From Methylobacterium sp. E-005 (GTDB taxonomy: Bacteria; Pseudomonadota; Alphaproteobacteria; Rhizobiales; Beijerinckiaceae), in the NCBI RefSeq assembly GCF_022829725.1, contig NZ_JAKSYG010000256.1, positions 310,001-374,000 of the forward strand: a stretch of DNA of 64,000 bases. Direction: 5' to 3'. The position numbers and the translations under genes were made by a program. Each line of letters opens with the position of its first letter. The first letter of the stretch is position 1. Positions 18,768 to 29,318 of this stretch are shown here, one piece after another. Under the pieces are notes generated by a model that saw only the letters and a program-made list of their open reading frames with translations, was not told where the DNA came from and made no database searches.

Positions 18768-20006
18768 TCAGCCGCCGCTGGCGATCACGCGGTGCAGTTT
18801 GGCGACCTTGGGGCGGCTGGTGCGGAACTGGCCCCGCTCCACCGACACGAACACCACGCTGGCGATGGCGAGGGTCGTCAACCACCAGATGGCGGTCAGC
18901 CCGACGCTGAGGCACGCCACCGTGAAGGCCGCCGCGAAGCAGCCCATGGCACCGGGCACCAGAGCGGGGCCGTCGCGCCCGGCCCGGTGGATCGACGCGT
19001 AGAGTGCGAAGGCGGCGGCCAACGCCCCGACGATCCCAAGCTCGTACCAGAATTCGAACAGAGCGGTGGTCGGCGCGTTCAGCGGGAGCATCCCGACCAG
19101 ACGCCCGCGCAGGGCGGTCTCGAAGCCGTGGCCGGTGATCAGCCGCACCGGATCGGTGGTCACCACCTTCTGCCAGCTCTTGAGCGACAGCACCGTCGGC
19201 GCGAGCGGTCCCAGAACCGCGGCTCCGATCGGCCGCGCGAGGAATGGCAGCAGCGGCGCCACGGCGAGCAGGGTCGCCGACAGGATCGCGGTGAGCTGGA
19301 CGCCGAGCCTCTGCCGATAACTCGTCACCGCGAAGGCGACGGCCCCGACCGCCAGGGCCGCGATCTGCGTTCCATCCGGCTGGACGGTGAGTGCGAGGGC
19401 AACCAGAAGCGCCAGCGCCAGGGCCTCCCGGTCGCGGCGCCGGGACCGCAGCCAGGCCAAAGCCGGCCAGAGCAGCAGGATCAGTAGAACGAGGCCGCGA
19501 TCCAGGGCGCCATCGTCCTCGGTTCCAGGGGGCGCCATATGAGCGCCGAACAGACCCAGCACGATCGCCACGATCGCGCCAGCCACCACGCCAAGCGGCA
19601 GCAGGTAGAGGTTGGCCGAGCGCATCCGGTCGGGCAGGGCGAGGTAGCCCAGCAGGGCGAGCCCGATCGTAGCCGCGAGATTGACGAGCCGCTCCACCGC
19701 TGGTCCGAGGAACGGCGTCCAGGTCAGCGACAGGGCTGACCAGAACACCACCAGCATGCCGGCCAGGAAGGCCGGCGCGGTGAGGAGGCGTCCAGCGGAC
19801 GAACGCACCGGGCGCTGCCGCCGGTCGATAACGCTGGCGATGATCAGCAGGATGACCGCGATCGGCGCGAGGATGACCGATGCGCGGCGGGCGACCTGCG
19901 CCAAAACGGGCAGCACGACGAACAGGCCGAAGAAGCCGATGCGTCGCAGGAGGGCCGCGGCGTCGAGCGCCGGATCGGCTGGGGTCGAGTTTGATGCGCG
20001 CGGCAT
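18768..20006 (-). CDS. O-antigen ligase/polymerase-like polytopic membrane protein
   Basis: A protein of 412 residues with about ten hydrophobic helices. It has a large extracytoplasmic loop in the second half, ending in LITGHGFETALRGRL and FEFWYELGIVGALAAAFAL. The GHGFE...FEFWYELGI arrangement is the pattern of Wzy/WaaL-type O-antigen ligases (the G-x-G-x-x loop followed by an E-x-G helix). The function would be transfer or polymerisation of a glycan on the periplasmic face. No glycosyltransferases or flippase lie beside it, so the glycan is unknown. It converges with the esterase gene, 4 bp apart. Confidence 0.65.
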   Translation of the reverse strand: MPRASNSTPADPALDAAALLRRIGFFGLFVVLPVLAQVARRASVILAPIAVILLIIASVIDRRQRPVRSSAGRLLTAPAFLAGMLVVFWSALSLTWTPFLGPAVERLVNLAATIGLALLGYLALPDRMRSANLYLLPLGVVAGAIVAIVLGLFGAHMAPPGTEDDGALDRGLVLLILLLWPALAWLRSRRRDREALALALLVALALTVQPDGTQIAALAVGAVAFAVTSYRQRLGVQLTAILSATLLAVAPLLPFLARPIGAAVLGPLAPTVLSLKSWQKVVTTDPVRLITGHGFETALRGRLVGMLPLNAPTTALFEFWYELGIVGALAAAFALYASIHRAGRDGPALVPGAMGCFAAAFTVACLSVGLTAIWWLTTLAIASVVFVSVERGQFRTSRPKVAKLHRVIASGG

Positions 20007-20111
20007 CCTGCGCCTTCCACCGGGCCGGAACGGCCGGTTCTGTGCTCGATACGCAAGGCTCGCGCAAGCCGCTGTAGACGCGGCGCCACACCTCGCGCCA
20101 GCGTGCCCCCG

Positions 20112-20636
20112 TCACGCCGCCCTGGCGGCCTCGCGCGGGCGTCGCCGCAGCGCCCGCCGGCCGACATCCGAAACGACCCGCCAGCCGCCCCAGGCGATGA
20201 AGAAACCGATCAGGCCGGCCGCCAGACCGTCGGCGCTGGTGGGGATGGCCGGACTGAAATCCCGATACGCCGCCTCGGCGACCGGCACGTCCGGATCGCG
20301 CAGCATCGCGACGACGCGGCCCAACGGGCTCGTCGCCGAGGTCAGAGCCTGCTGCTGCGCGCTCAGCCGGGCGAGCCGGGTTATGTCCGCCTGCGCTGCC
20401 GCGCCGCGCCGGGCGACGAGCTGATCGGGGTTGCTGCGCAGACGGTCGACGGCATCGTCCCGGGTCGTGCCGGAGGCATGGGCGTCGGAATCGAGCACCG
20501 CCACCTGCCGGCGCAGCTCGTCGGCGGCGCCGCCGAGCCGCTGGGCATATTGCTGCGCGAACTCGGGCGCCTGCGCGGCGACCGCGCCGCCGAGGAGGCC
20601 GAGCGCGAGGCCTAGGGTGCGGAAGACGCGGAACAC
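20112..20636 (-). CDS. DUF2937 family membrane protein
   Basis: A protein of 174 residues starting MFRVFRTLGLALGLLGGAVA, with AQAPEFAQQYAQRLGGAADEL after it. This is the hallmark N-terminus of DUF2937: a first helix followed by an amphipathic segment. A second helix, GLAAGLIGFFIAWGGW, lies near the C-terminus. GTG 20636 is chosen because GGAGG sits 6 bases upstream; an ATG at 20672 lies in the same frame but would add 12 polar residues. It is 69 bp downstream of the WD40 gene and probably in the same transcript. Function unknown. Confidence 0.72.
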   Translation of the reverse strand: MFRVFRTLGLALGLLGGAVAAQAPEFAQQYAQRLGGAADELRRQVAVLDSDAHASGTTRDDAVDRLRSNPDQLVARRGAAAQADITRLARLSAQQQALTSATSPLGRVVAMLRDPDVPVAEAAYRDFSPAIPTSADGLAAGLIGFFIAWGGWRVVSDVGRRALRRRPREAARAA

Positions 20637-20705
20637 GTCAGGCCTCCGGCGCGAGGAGTGGTCCACGGACAAAGAGCACGCGGCCCTGGGCGATTCCAGC
20701 CATGT

Positions 20706-21719
20706 TCAGGCCGGCAATGTCAGCAGGCCGGCCTGTCCGTCGCCGCAGCCGAACAGCAACCGGCCGCCATGCCTGTCCCAGGCGAGCGCCGTGACGCCGC
20801 TGCCGGGAACGGCGGGCCGTACGAGCAATTCCGCGGCGTCGGTGAACCGGACCAGCAGGATACAGCCGTCCTCGTACCCCATGGCGAGCACCGGCGCCTT
20901 CGGGTGGAACGCGACCCGGGACACCCGGGCGGGGCGGACGCCGCATTCCCGCGGGGGCTTGCCGGTCGGGCCCTCCTTGGAATCGAACGGCCAGACGATC
21001 GCCGCCTCTGCGCCGCCGGTGGCGAGCCAGTGCCCATCCGACGACCATGCCACCGAGCGTACCTTGCCGGGATAGCCCGACATCCGCATGTGACCCTTGT
21101 CGGGCTGAAGCCGCCATCCGTGGAGGGCGTTCTCCTGCATGGTGGTCACGACGAAGCGCCCGTCCGGCGACCACGTCACGTCGATATGCGAGCCCTTCCA
21201 GGCGATCACCTCGGCGGGTGTTTCAAGGTTCGGGTACCAGAGGCTGACGCCGTTGTAGTGAGCGACGCCGAGCCGATAGCCCTTGGGCGCGAAGACCAGG
21301 CCGCGCGCGGTCGAGGGCGCCTGGAACGTACGCTCGCGGCCCTTGGCATCCCGCGCCACCACGTTGCGCCCGGCCGACCACGCGACCGCGCCGTCCGGAT
21401 GAAGCGCGAGCGCGTCGATCCAGGCCCCGCCCTTGGCGGCGCCGAGTTGCTCAACGGTGCCGTCCGACCGGATCTCCACGACGCGACCGTCATCGCCGCC
21501 GGTGAGCAGGCGCGCGTCGTTCCCGGCCGCGACCAGGATCCCGGCATCGGGATGCGCCGAAATGCGCGTGAGGCTCCCATCCCGCACGAGCGCGACCGCG
21601 CCGTCGTTAAGCGCCAGGGCCGGCACCTCCTTCAGGAACTGGGCGGCGATCACGTGGGCGCCGGGATCGAGCGCGGCGACGTGCTGGGTGAGGGAGGGGT
21701 TGCTGACAGGACTGGTCAT
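20706..21719 (-). CDS. WD40-repeat beta-propeller protein
   Basis: A protein of 337 residues with no signal peptide. Repeated units include RISAHPDAGILVAAGNDARL, HIDVTWSPDGRFVVTTMQ, VRSVAWSSDGHWLATGGAEA, VSRVAFHPKAPVLAMGYED and VTALAWDRHGGRLLFGCGDG. These are WD40 blades ending in W-, I- or L-type strands, and about seven can be counted. Such propellers act as protein-binding scaffolds. Its ATG overlaps the stop codon of the DUF1275 gene by 4 bp, so the two are translationally coupled. The partner is unknown; the neighbouring membrane proteins are natural candidates. Confidence 0.83.
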   Translation of the reverse strand: MTSPVSNPSLTQHVAALDPGAHVIAAQFLKEVPALALNDGAVALVRDGSLTRISAHPDAGILVAAGNDARLLTGGDDGRVVEIRSDGTVEQLGAAKGGAWIDALALHPDGAVAWSAGRNVVARDAKGRERTFQAPSTARGLVFAPKGYRLGVAHYNGVSLWYPNLETPAEVIAWKGSHIDVTWSPDGRFVVTTMQENALHGWRLQPDKGHMRMSGYPGKVRSVAWSSDGHWLATGGAEAAIVWPFDSKEGPTGKPPRECGVRPARVSRVAFHPKAPVLAMGYEDGCILLVRFTDAAELLVRPAVPGSGVTALAWDRHGGRLLFGCGDGQAGLLTLPA

Positions 21720-22390
21720 GGTGCGGGGACCTTCGCGGCAGCCGGCCTCGTGCGCAAGACCAGGATCGCAGTCACCAGTGCCAACCCGCCGGCGAGCGTC
21801 GCCGGGGCGATGAGGGCGTAGAGGGCGAAGAGCGCGTAGGCGTGCGCCCCGAGATACGCGCCGAGCAGCAGGGACAGCCAGACGAGACCATCGCCGACCC
21901 AGCCCAGCGGATCTCCGGTCCGGGTCAGGGCTTGGGCGATCTTCTGTCCCAGGCTGAACAAGGCACCCGTGACGAAGGTCGTGCCGGCGCGAAACCCCTT
22001 CACCTGCGCCAGCACCGCGTTCTGCGAACCCATCGCCACCGCGACGAAGAAGGCGGCAAGGCCGAGTTCCGGCGATTCCAGGCCGAGCCCGAGGCCGCCG
22101 AGGATCAGGAGCGATTCATAGGCAAGCACCGCGGGCGTGGTCCAGGGGGACGGCACGAGGATCGCGAGCCCGCTGCCGAGGACGGAACCCGCGAGGAAGG
22201 CGCACAGGAGGGTGGCGGGCAGCACCATCCGATGGAGCTCGGCCTCCGCCCCAAAGACGGCGAGCTGTGTGGTGTTCCCACTCATGAACGAGGTGTAGAG
22301 GCCGCCGAGCCGCACGAAGCCGAGGGCGTCCACGTATCCGGCGAGCCCGGTCAGGAGAAGTCCGAGCCCGAGCTGGTAGGTCCGGTTCAC
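21716..22390 (-). CDS. DUF1275 (YoaK-like) integral membrane protein
   Basis: A protein of 224 residues with six helices. Diagnostic blocks are GLAGYVDALGFVRLGGLYTS, FMSGNTTQLAV (the conserved S-G-N-T/S), MGSQNAVLAQ and GTTFVTGALFSLGQKIA, all standard for DUF1275/YoaK. The family is thought to be a small transporter-like group without a defined substrate. It is the first gene of a probable three-gene operon with the WD40 and DUF2937 genes and lies divergently from the receiver-domain gene at 22598. Confidence 0.85.
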   Translation of the reverse strand: MNRTYQLGLGLLLTGLAGYVDALGFVRLGGLYTSFMSGNTTQLAVFGAEAELHRMVLPATLLCAFLAGSVLGSGLAILVPSPWTTPAVLAYESLLILGGLGLGLESPELGLAAFFVAVAMGSQNAVLAQVKGFRAGTTFVTGALFSLGQKIAQALTRTGDPLGWVGDGLVWLSLLLGAYLGAHAYALFALYALIAPATLAGGLALVTAILVLRTRPAAAKVPAP

Positions 22391-22597
22391 GATCTCGCCT
22401 CAGGGTTCGACGCCGGTAACGTCTTGTTAACCACTTGGATCGCTTCGTTTAGGGGCATTGGAGGGCGGTTAACGCCCCGCTCACCAAACCCGTGCAATTC
22501 GATCGAAACAGGGTGAACACCGTGTCGGGAGGGGCCGTTGCCCCTGCGATCTGGTCGGGGGATACCGCGCCCCCGCCGGGTGAGTGGGAGTTGCGTC

Positions 22598-23026
22598 ATG
22601 GTTCCGTTCGCTGCCGCGTTTGCCTGCCTGTCCATGCCCGTGCCGGACCAGTCCGCCACAACGATCCTGGTCGTCGAGGATGAGCCGAACGTCTGCGAGC
22701 TGGCCGCCGAAACGCTGCTCGACGCCGGCTATCGCGTCCTGACGGCCGCGGATGCGTGGCAGGCCGAGGCGATTCTGGCCAATGAGAGCGTCGACATGCT
22801 CTTCACCGATATCGATCTGGCCCGCAACACGGACGGCCTCGCCCTCGCACGCCGCGCCCGCGACCTCTGCCCGGACCTTCCGGTGATCTACACCTCCGGT
22901 GGCCGGGATGGCCTGTCGGCCCGCGACGCCGTCCCCGGCGCGGTCTTCGTGCCGAAACCCTATCGCCCGAGCCAGATCGTGGCGCTCACCCGCGACGTGC
23001 TGAACGCCGCCCTCCTTCACGCCTGA
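22598..23026 (+). CDS. Single-domain response regulator (receiver domain)
   Basis: A protein of 142 residues consisting of one CheY-like receiver domain: TTILVVEDEPNVCELAAETL, the phosphoacceptor region LFTDIDLARNTDG (D71 in this numbering), VIYTSGG for the conserved Thr/Ser and VPKPYRPSQI for the conserved Lys-Pro. There is no output domain, so it acts by protein-protein contact or in a phosphorelay. ATG 22598 has GGGAG upstream. An in-frame ATG at 22634 would give the more usual short N-terminus and is a real alternative. No kinase is adjacent. Confidence 0.85.
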   Translation: MVPFAAAFACLSMPVPDQSATTILVVEDEPNVCELAAETLLDAGYRVLTAADAWQAEAILANESVDMLFTDIDLARNTDGLALARRARDLCPDLPVIYTSGGRDGLSARDAVPGAVFVPKPYRPSQIVALTRDVLNAALLHA

Positions 23027-23049
23027 CTGGATCTCCGAGGACCCCCGCC

Positions 23050-23406
23050 ATGTGGCGCTCTCTTCCCGCACTCGGTTTCGCCCTGGCGCTCTCGGCCGGT
23101 CCGGCCCAAGCGGCTTGCGACGTGAAGGGGGCTCAGATCGAGGAGGCCATCGCGGCCAAGAGCGAGCTGAAGTCGGACGCCAATGCGCAGCTGGTCCGGG
23201 ATCTGCGCACGCTGCGCGATGCCGCGATCGTACTGGACACGTACAAATTCCCCGGCGAGTGCGAGGTGCTCCTCGGTGTCGCCAAGTCGCTCTTGGCCGA
23301 TCCCGCCAAGACCATCGAGCAGGGCGGTGACACCGACGAGGACAAGGCCGAGAGCCTGAGCGAGGCGCGCGAGCCGAAGGATGCCGGCGCTCCGAAGGTG
23401 AAGTGA
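23050..23406 (+). CDS. Secreted hypothetical protein (118 aa)
   Basis: The N-terminus MWRSLPALGFALALSAGPAQA is a clear Sec signal peptide with cleavage after AQA. The mature part begins with ACDVKGAQIEEAIAAKSELK, has two cysteines (in ACDV and GECEV), is mainly helical and ends in an acidic and then Lys-rich tail. It resembles the helical region found before PRC-barrel domains in alphaproteobacterial periplasmic proteins, but no PRC barrel is present. It lies 23 bp after the receiver gene and may be co-transcribed. Function unknown. Confidence 0.65.
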   Translation: MWRSLPALGFALALSAGPAQAACDVKGAQIEEAIAAKSELKSDANAQLVRDLRTLRDAAIVLDTYKFPGECEVLLGVAKSLLADPAKTIEQGGDTDEDKAESLSEAREPKDAGAPKVK

Positions 23407-23809
23407 CGGCGCGTGGCGCCGTGCGCGTTTGCGACGCGATCGCACACGACGATCGGGCCATAGGCCGAGTGAGGCGGGGGGCTCTCCCCCGTGCGGGCTA
23501 GAATGTCCACCCTTCTGGGTCCGACTGAGAGGCCCGCGGCAGAGCGGCCTGCCCCCTCTCCCGTGCGGGAAAGGGTTGGGTGAGGGACGAGATCGCTCAG
23601 GACAAAGCGTGCCGTCGCTGCGCTGAATGCGTGCGCCGCATCCGGATGGACCCGCTCACGCACCCGGCCTTCTGCGAAAGCTGACTCCTCACGCACGGGG
23701 TAGCGACCCGCGACCGACGCTGGGCCGACGCGAATGCGCGACGATCGGGGCTTGCGTCGCGAAGCGGTGAAGCACGCCACCCAGCATCCTGCACCGCGGC
23801 GTTCGGCCC
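23407..23809. other. 403-bp intergenic region with palindromic repeat units
   Basis: No credible gene is seen on either strand. It holds two copies of a CTCTCCC-CGTGCGGG unit: 23482-23497, and 23552-23587 where it extends into GGGAAAGGGTTGGGTGAGGG. The rest is unstructured sequence between convergent genes. Confidence 0.55.
23552..23587. repeat. Intergenic palindromic repeat unit (CTCTCCC...GGG type)
   Basis: CCCCCTCTCCC-GTGC-GGGAAAGGG is followed by TTGGGTGAGGGA. A partial copy lies at 23482-23497. It is of the same G/C-palindrome kind as the repeats near 40.9, 48.8 and 55.9 kb in this window. Such units are common between genes of alphaproteobacteria. Confidence 0.55.
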
Positions 23810-24439
23810 TCAGCGCTCCTCCCCGGCATTCGCCCCGATCTTCGCCCGGGCGAGCGCCTTGCCGAGCTTGGCGGCGATCTGATCGCGCAGCGTGTCGGCC
23901 ATCTCGATGTCGACCAAGCGCCACGTGAGCCCGCGCAGCCGCAACCGGATGCGCGTACGCTCACCGCGGGGCGCCTCCGGGGGGATCGGCATCACCACCG
24001 CGCGAAAGCCACGCATCTCCATCGCGGTGAAATAGGGAAACAGGCGCCCGAAGCTGCGGATCGTCAGCCCCTCCGGACGCGTTCCAGCCGGTCGCTCGAG
24101 ATCGAGCTTGTCTGGCCAGCCGTTGGCGAGCAGGTCGATCACCGTATCGGGGGTGATCATCGTCTCCGACAGGGCGAGAGCGAGCCCGTATGCCGCATCA
24201 CCGAGGCGCTGGCGGTCGCGGGGCTCAAGGTCCGGATCGCCCTCCGATGCGGTCCGCATTGCCGCCGTGATCTGGCGCACGAGGGACAAGCGGAGCGTCC
24301 GGAAGTTGACGTGGCTCTCGATATACGCGGTGTCATGCCGGCGCACCGCCTGGGCGAAATCGTAGAGCGACCAGAGCGGGCTCATGGTGTAGGCGAGCCA
24401 CGCAAGGGCGAGCCCGAGCAGGATCGCGAGCCAACGCAT
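23810..24439 (-). CDS. DUF2939 domain-containing membrane-anchored protein
   Basis: A protein of 209 residues. An N-terminal helix WLAILLGLALAWLAYTMSP is followed immediately by LWSLYDFAQAVRRHDTAYIE and HVNFRTLRLSLVRQI, the defining opening of DUF2939 (YxxLxxFxxAxxxxDxxxLxxxVDFxxLRxSL). The remaining part, with FGRLFPYFTAMEMRGFRAVV and RLRLRGLTWRLVDIEM, is the usual C-terminal beta domain. It is probably anchored in the inner membrane facing the periplasm. It is only 23 bp downstream of rppH on the same strand. Function unknown. Confidence 0.8.
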   Translation of the reverse strand: MRWLAILLGLALAWLAYTMSPLWSLYDFAQAVRRHDTAYIESHVNFRTLRLSLVRQITAAMRTASEGDPDLEPRDRQRLGDAAYGLALALSETMITPDTVIDLLANGWPDKLDLERPAGTRPEGLTIRSFGRLFPYFTAMEMRGFRAVVMPIPPEAPRGERTRIRLRLRGLTWRLVDIEMADTLRDQIAAKLGKALARAKIGANAGEER

Positions 24440-24462
24440 CGCTCAGCCCCCCGGCCGACGCG

Positions 24463-25002
24463 TCACCGCGCGTCCGCCCAATGTTCGAGGCTCGAGAAAG
24501 CCGCCACGACGCGCTCGTAGACCGGGCGCTTGAAGGGAATGATCAACTCCGGCAACTCGGCGAATCGCGCCCACCGCCACGCGTCGAACTCCGCCTTGTG
24601 GGCTCCCCCGCCCGGTTGGAGCACGTCGATCAGGTCCTCCTGGCCCTCGAAGCCGAACGCGAACCATTTCTGGGTCTGCCCGCGATAGCGCCCCTTCCAC
24701 GCCTGTTGAGCGACATCGGGCGGAAGATCGTAGGGGAGCCAATCCGGGATCTCCGCGAGCTTGCGGATCGCGTCCGGCGGGACGTTGGTCTCTTCGTAGA
24801 GTTCCCGGCGGGCCGCTGCCTCCGGATCTTCGCCCGGATCGACTCCGCCCTGCGGCATCTGCCACATATGCGGTCCGGCGACGTGCTCGGGTCCCGCATC
24901 CTTGCTCCGGCGACCGATGAACACGCCGCCCGATCGCGCGATCAGCGCGACGCCCACGCAGGGACGGTAGGCCAGGGTGCCCGGATTTTGATCAGTCGTC
25001 AT
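24463..25002 (-). CDS. rppH: RNA 5'-pyrophosphohydrolase (Nudix)
   Basis: A protein of 179 residues. It opens [20 protein letters not shown] and has [20 protein letters not shown] followed by RELYEETNV, the Nudix box; the usual Gly before the last hydrophobic residue is Asn. The C-terminal [13 protein letters not shown] is also typical. The enzyme removes pyrophosphate from the 5' end of primary transcripts, starting RNase E-dependent decay, and hydrolyses dinucleoside polyphosphates. ATG 25014 is an alternative start four codons upstream; neither start has a strong Shine-Dalgarno sequence. It lies downstream of the YibQ-like gene, as in many alphaproteobacteria. Confidence 0.92.
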   Translation of the reverse strand: MTTDQNPGTLAYRPCVGVALIARSGGVFIGRRSKDAGPEHVAGPHMWQMPQGGVDPGEDPEAAARRELYEETNVPPDAIRKLAEIPDWLPYDLPPDVAQQAWKGRYRGQTQKWFAFGFEGQEDLIDVLQPGGGAHKAEFDAWRWARFAELPELIIPFKRPVYERVVAAFSSLEHWADAR

Positions 25003-25109
25003 GGGCCGGACCATAGGTCAGCGGCGCCGGCCGCGGCAACGCCACCGTGGTCTCGGGATCGCGGCGCCGCTGCGAAATCTATCTCGGCGGGATTCGCGTA
25101 AGCTCGCAC

Positions 25110-26345
25110 TCAATCGGCCGTGGAAACGCGTTTGTCGCGGGCACCGCGCAACGCCACGCTGGCCGGCACCAGCCTTACCGCGCGGGTATCGAGGTCCCGT
25201 GCCCAGCGCGCGATTCGATCGACGGTGAGCGCGGCGCCGCTGGCCGAGACGAGGGCGAAGCCGTTGGCGCGCGCGCGCGCTTCAGCCTGCGCCAGGGCCG
25301 CATCGATCGCATCGGCCCGGGGGGTCGCATCGAGGACGATCTCGGCGCGGGCGAGGGGCGTCCGGTTCTTGTTGACGGGGACGGTTGCCGGCTTGGGGCC
25401 TGTCCCGTCATCGAGGAAGCCGAGGCCCCTTGCGCCGATCTCGCGCAGGATCGGCTCGAAGGCGGAATCGGCCATCAGCTTCGATCCCATGAAGTTCACG
25501 ATGCCGACATAGCCCGGGAAGCGGGCGAGCGCCCAGGCGAGGCGGTCGGCGTTCTCGGGACCCTTCAGGGTCGTGAGCAAGCTCTGCGGGCCGGGATCGC
25601 TGTCCGGATAGTCGAACGGCTCCATCGGCAACTGGAGGAAGACCTCGTGCCCGGCATCGCGGGCCCGGGCGGCGGCACGCTCGGCCTCGCCGCCGTAGGG
25701 CAGGAAGGCAAGGCTGACGGCAGCCGGCAGACGGGCCGTAGCGCCGGCCGTCGCGGCCTGTCCGACGCCGAGGCCGGTCACCACGATGGCGATGCGGGGG
25801 CCCGTTCCGGGTTCCTCGGAGCGGGCATAGACATCGAGCGCTCGCACCCGACCCTCGCCGAGCTTCGGCATGACACCGTGCCGACCGGGCTCGCTGATTC
25901 GGGGATCCGGGGCGGCGGCCAGACGCGGTGCGCTCGGCGGCGGAACACGAATGACCACAGCGTCGGTGGGGCCGGAGCCGAGCGGACGCACCACGGTGAC
26001 GCCCGATGCCGTCTCGATCTCTTCCGCGCTGCGCTGAAGTTGTCCTTGCCCCGACGCTGTGGTGGCGACCTGCGGCTCCGCAGCAGCGACCGGTGCGACG
26101 GGCCGCGCCGTAGCCTCGCGGATGACGATCTTCGCCTCCGCACGGGGCTCGCCGCCCTGGGGATCGCCGAGCGCGAGGACGAGGCCGATCGAGACAGCGA
26201 GGGCTGCGGCAATTGCGCCTGCGGCGACCTTCGGCCGGCGCAAGGCCGCGCTGGCCCGCGCGAACCGCCCGCCGGGCTGCTCCGGGGCCTTCGCCTTCGG
26301 CACCCCGAGGGGGCGCGTAAGGATATCGTCGGTGGATTCGGTCAA
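25110..26345 (-). CDS. Divergent polysaccharide deacetylase (YibQ/DUF610) family, membrane-anchored
   Basis: A protein of 411 residues. A cytoplasmic N-terminus of about 40 residues (with RPLGVPKA, common in this family) is followed by the anchor VAAGAIAAALAVSIGLVLAL. Next comes a long Ala/Pro/Gly linker and the deacetylase-fold domain: RIAIVVTGLGVGQAATAGA, VSLAFLPYGG, GHEVFLQLPMEPFDYPDSDP and FPGYVGIVNFMGSKLMADS. The start is TTG 26345, the only suitable start before the conserved N-terminus. The domain faces the periplasm; the enzymatic role is unproven. It sits between ctpA and rppH. Confidence 0.85.
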   Translation of the reverse strand: MTESTDDILTRPLGVPKAKAPEQPGGRFARASAALRRPKVAAGAIAAALAVSIGLVLALGDPQGGEPRAEAKIVIREATARPVAPVAAAEPQVATTASGQGQLQRSAEEIETASGVTVVRPLGSGPTDAVVIRVPPPSAPRLAAAPDPRISEPGRHGVMPKLGEGRVRALDVYARSEEPGTGPRIAIVVTGLGVGQAATAGATARLPAAVSLAFLPYGGEAERAAARARDAGHEVFLQLPMEPFDYPDSDPGPQSLLTTLKGPENADRLAWALARFPGYVGIVNFMGSKLMADSAFEPILREIGARGLGFLDDGTGPKPATVPVNKNRTPLARAEIVLDATPRADAIDAALAQAEARARANGFALVSASGAALTVDRIARWARDLDTRAVRLVPASVALRGARDKRVSTAD

Positions 26346-26456
26346 GCGGCGCTCGATGCGGAATCGCGATTCCTATCGCGCCGGGACGACGCGGATCCTG
26401 CCCACCATTGCGGTCGGGTATGGTTAACGATCCGCTAAGTTTCACGTCCGGACATG

Positions 26457-26487
26457 AAAAACCCGCCCGGAAGTCAATCCGGACGGG
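26457..26487 (-). terminator. Rho-independent terminator after ctpA
   Basis: Read on the minus strand: CCCGTCCGGA, loop TTGACT, TCCGGGCGGG, then TTTTT. The stem is 10 bp with one mismatch. It lies 30 bp beyond the ctpA stop and separates the envC-ctpA transcript from the YibQ-like gene. Confidence 0.8.
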
Positions 26488-26517
26488 CTCGCGATACGCC
26501 GTTCCTGGCTCTGGAGA

Positions 26518-27857
<1,340 letters not shown>

Positions 27858-27858
<1 letters not shown>

Positions 27859-29207
27859 CAGCCGCGAACCTTCTCGCCAAGTACCGTATTATTCGGGCTC
27901 TTCGCCCACCACGGCTCCGGGTCGATGGAGCCGCCGTCCTTCTTGAACTCGACGTACAGGGTGGGATCGCTTTCGGACCCGCTGGAGCCCGCGCCCTTCT
28001 CGCCCATGCTGCCGACCGGCTCGCCCGCGAGCACAAACTGGCCGACCTCGACGCTGATCTGTTCCATCCCCGCGAGCAGAAGATAGTAGCCGTCGCCCGC
28101 GTTGATGATCAAGAGTTGGCCATAGGACCGAAACGGACCCGCAAACTGCACCCAACCGTCGGCCGGGGAGGAGACAGTCGCCTTCGGACGGGTCGAGAAT
28201 GACACGCCGCGGGAGGTTCCACCATTGCCATCGGGCTGGTTGAAGCCGCGCGCCAACTTTCCGCTCACCGGCCGCGGCACTTCGCCCCGCGCCTCGGCGA
28301 AATGCACCTTCGGTGCCAGCCGCGCCGGGTCGCGGAAACCGGCCGCGGCAAATCGCTCCTGCGTCGCCTTCACCTCGCGCTCGGCGGCGGCCTTGGCCTC
28401 CTCGGCCGAGCGCTTGGCCGCAGCGTCCGCGGCCTCGGTCCGATCCATCAAATCTTTGAGACTCTTGGCCTGGGCGCCAAGTTCGGCCACGCGGCGGCGC
28501 TCGGCATTGAGACCGCTTTCGACCTCGGCCTGACGGGCGCGCCGCGCTGCCACGAGGGCTTCGAGGCGCTGCTTCTCCCGAGCCCAGCCGGCAAGGTCGT
28601 TGGCCAGGCCTTCCTTGTCCTGGGCGATCAGGCCACGCAGGCGGATCATTTCGGCGAGATCAGCGGCCAACGTGTCGACCTCGCCGCGCAGCTCGGGCAC
28701 CACGGCCCCGAGCAGCATCGAGGTCCGGATGGCAGCCAGCATGTCCTCGGGGCTCACGAGAACCGCGGGCGGCGGACGCCGGCCCATGCGCTGGAGCGCC
28801 GCCAAGATCTCGGCGACGACGCTGCGCCGTGCCTGCAGCGAACGCCGGATAGCGGCCTCGCTCTCACTCATGGCTTTCAGGCGCTCTTCCAGGCGGCTCA
28901 GCCGCTCCTCGGTCGCCTGCGCTTGCCGCCCGGCATCGAGCAACGCCGAATCGAGCTTGGATCGGTCCGAACCGATCGCGGCGATTTCCGCCTCGAACTG
29001 GGTGCGCTGGCTGGTGCTGGCCGCGAGGGCATCCTGCACGCGCTTCAGATTCTCGGCGCGGCGGTCGCGTTCTTCGTTGGCTTTTTGCGCCGCCTCGGCA
29101 TCTGAGGGGGCGGGGGGCTCGGCGTGCAGCGGCGCAGCGAGGCAGGTGGCCACCAGGAAGAGAACGGGCAGGCCTCGGCGCAGGCTCCTCCCATCGATCC
29201 CCCTCAT
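27858..29207 (-). CDS. envC: EnvC-type murein hydrolase activator (degenerate M23)
   Basis: A protein of 449 residues: signal peptide RRGLPVLFLVATCLAAPLHA, then a long coiled coil (about residues 30-260, rich in E/R/A heptads), then a LytM domain. The zinc ligands expected of an active M23 enzyme are not apparent: the usual YAHL-type segment reads YYLLLAGME and the HxH region reads TLYVEFKK. This is the state of EnvC-like proteins, which activate cell-division amidases rather than cut murein themselves. The chosen ATG 29207 lies inside a repeat terminus and lacks a normal Shine-Dalgarno sequence, so the start is uncertain. It precedes ctpA. Confidence 0.85.
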
Positions 29208-29318
29208 CCTGAGGAATCGGCGCGGAGCGCGGGCCCCGAAGGGGACCACCAGATGGCTTTGCCACGCCTGGGAGCCTCCTTCGAGGCCCGTTGACCCGGG
29301 TGCCTCAGGATGCGGGGG
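29199..29318. repeat. 120-bp imperfect inverted-repeat element overlapping the envC start
   Basis: The ends are CCCCCTCATCCTGAGG (29199-29214) and CCTCAGGATGCGGGGG (29303-29318), inverted with one mismatch. Nested inside are CGGGCCCCGAAGG and CCTTCGAGGCCCG, also inverted with one mismatch. It resembles the CCTCATCCTGAGG-type intergenic repeats of rhizobial-group genomes. The envC ATG is formed by the left end. Confidence 0.65.

Noticed and set aside
22391-22597. GTTAAC-containing segments that could be CtrA sites
   Set aside because: The TTAA halves are not at the 7-bp spacing required for a CtrA box.
29199-29318. The repeat near envC as a MITE with target-site duplication
   Set aside because: No direct duplication could be recognised at the borders, so it is reported only as an inverted-repeat element.
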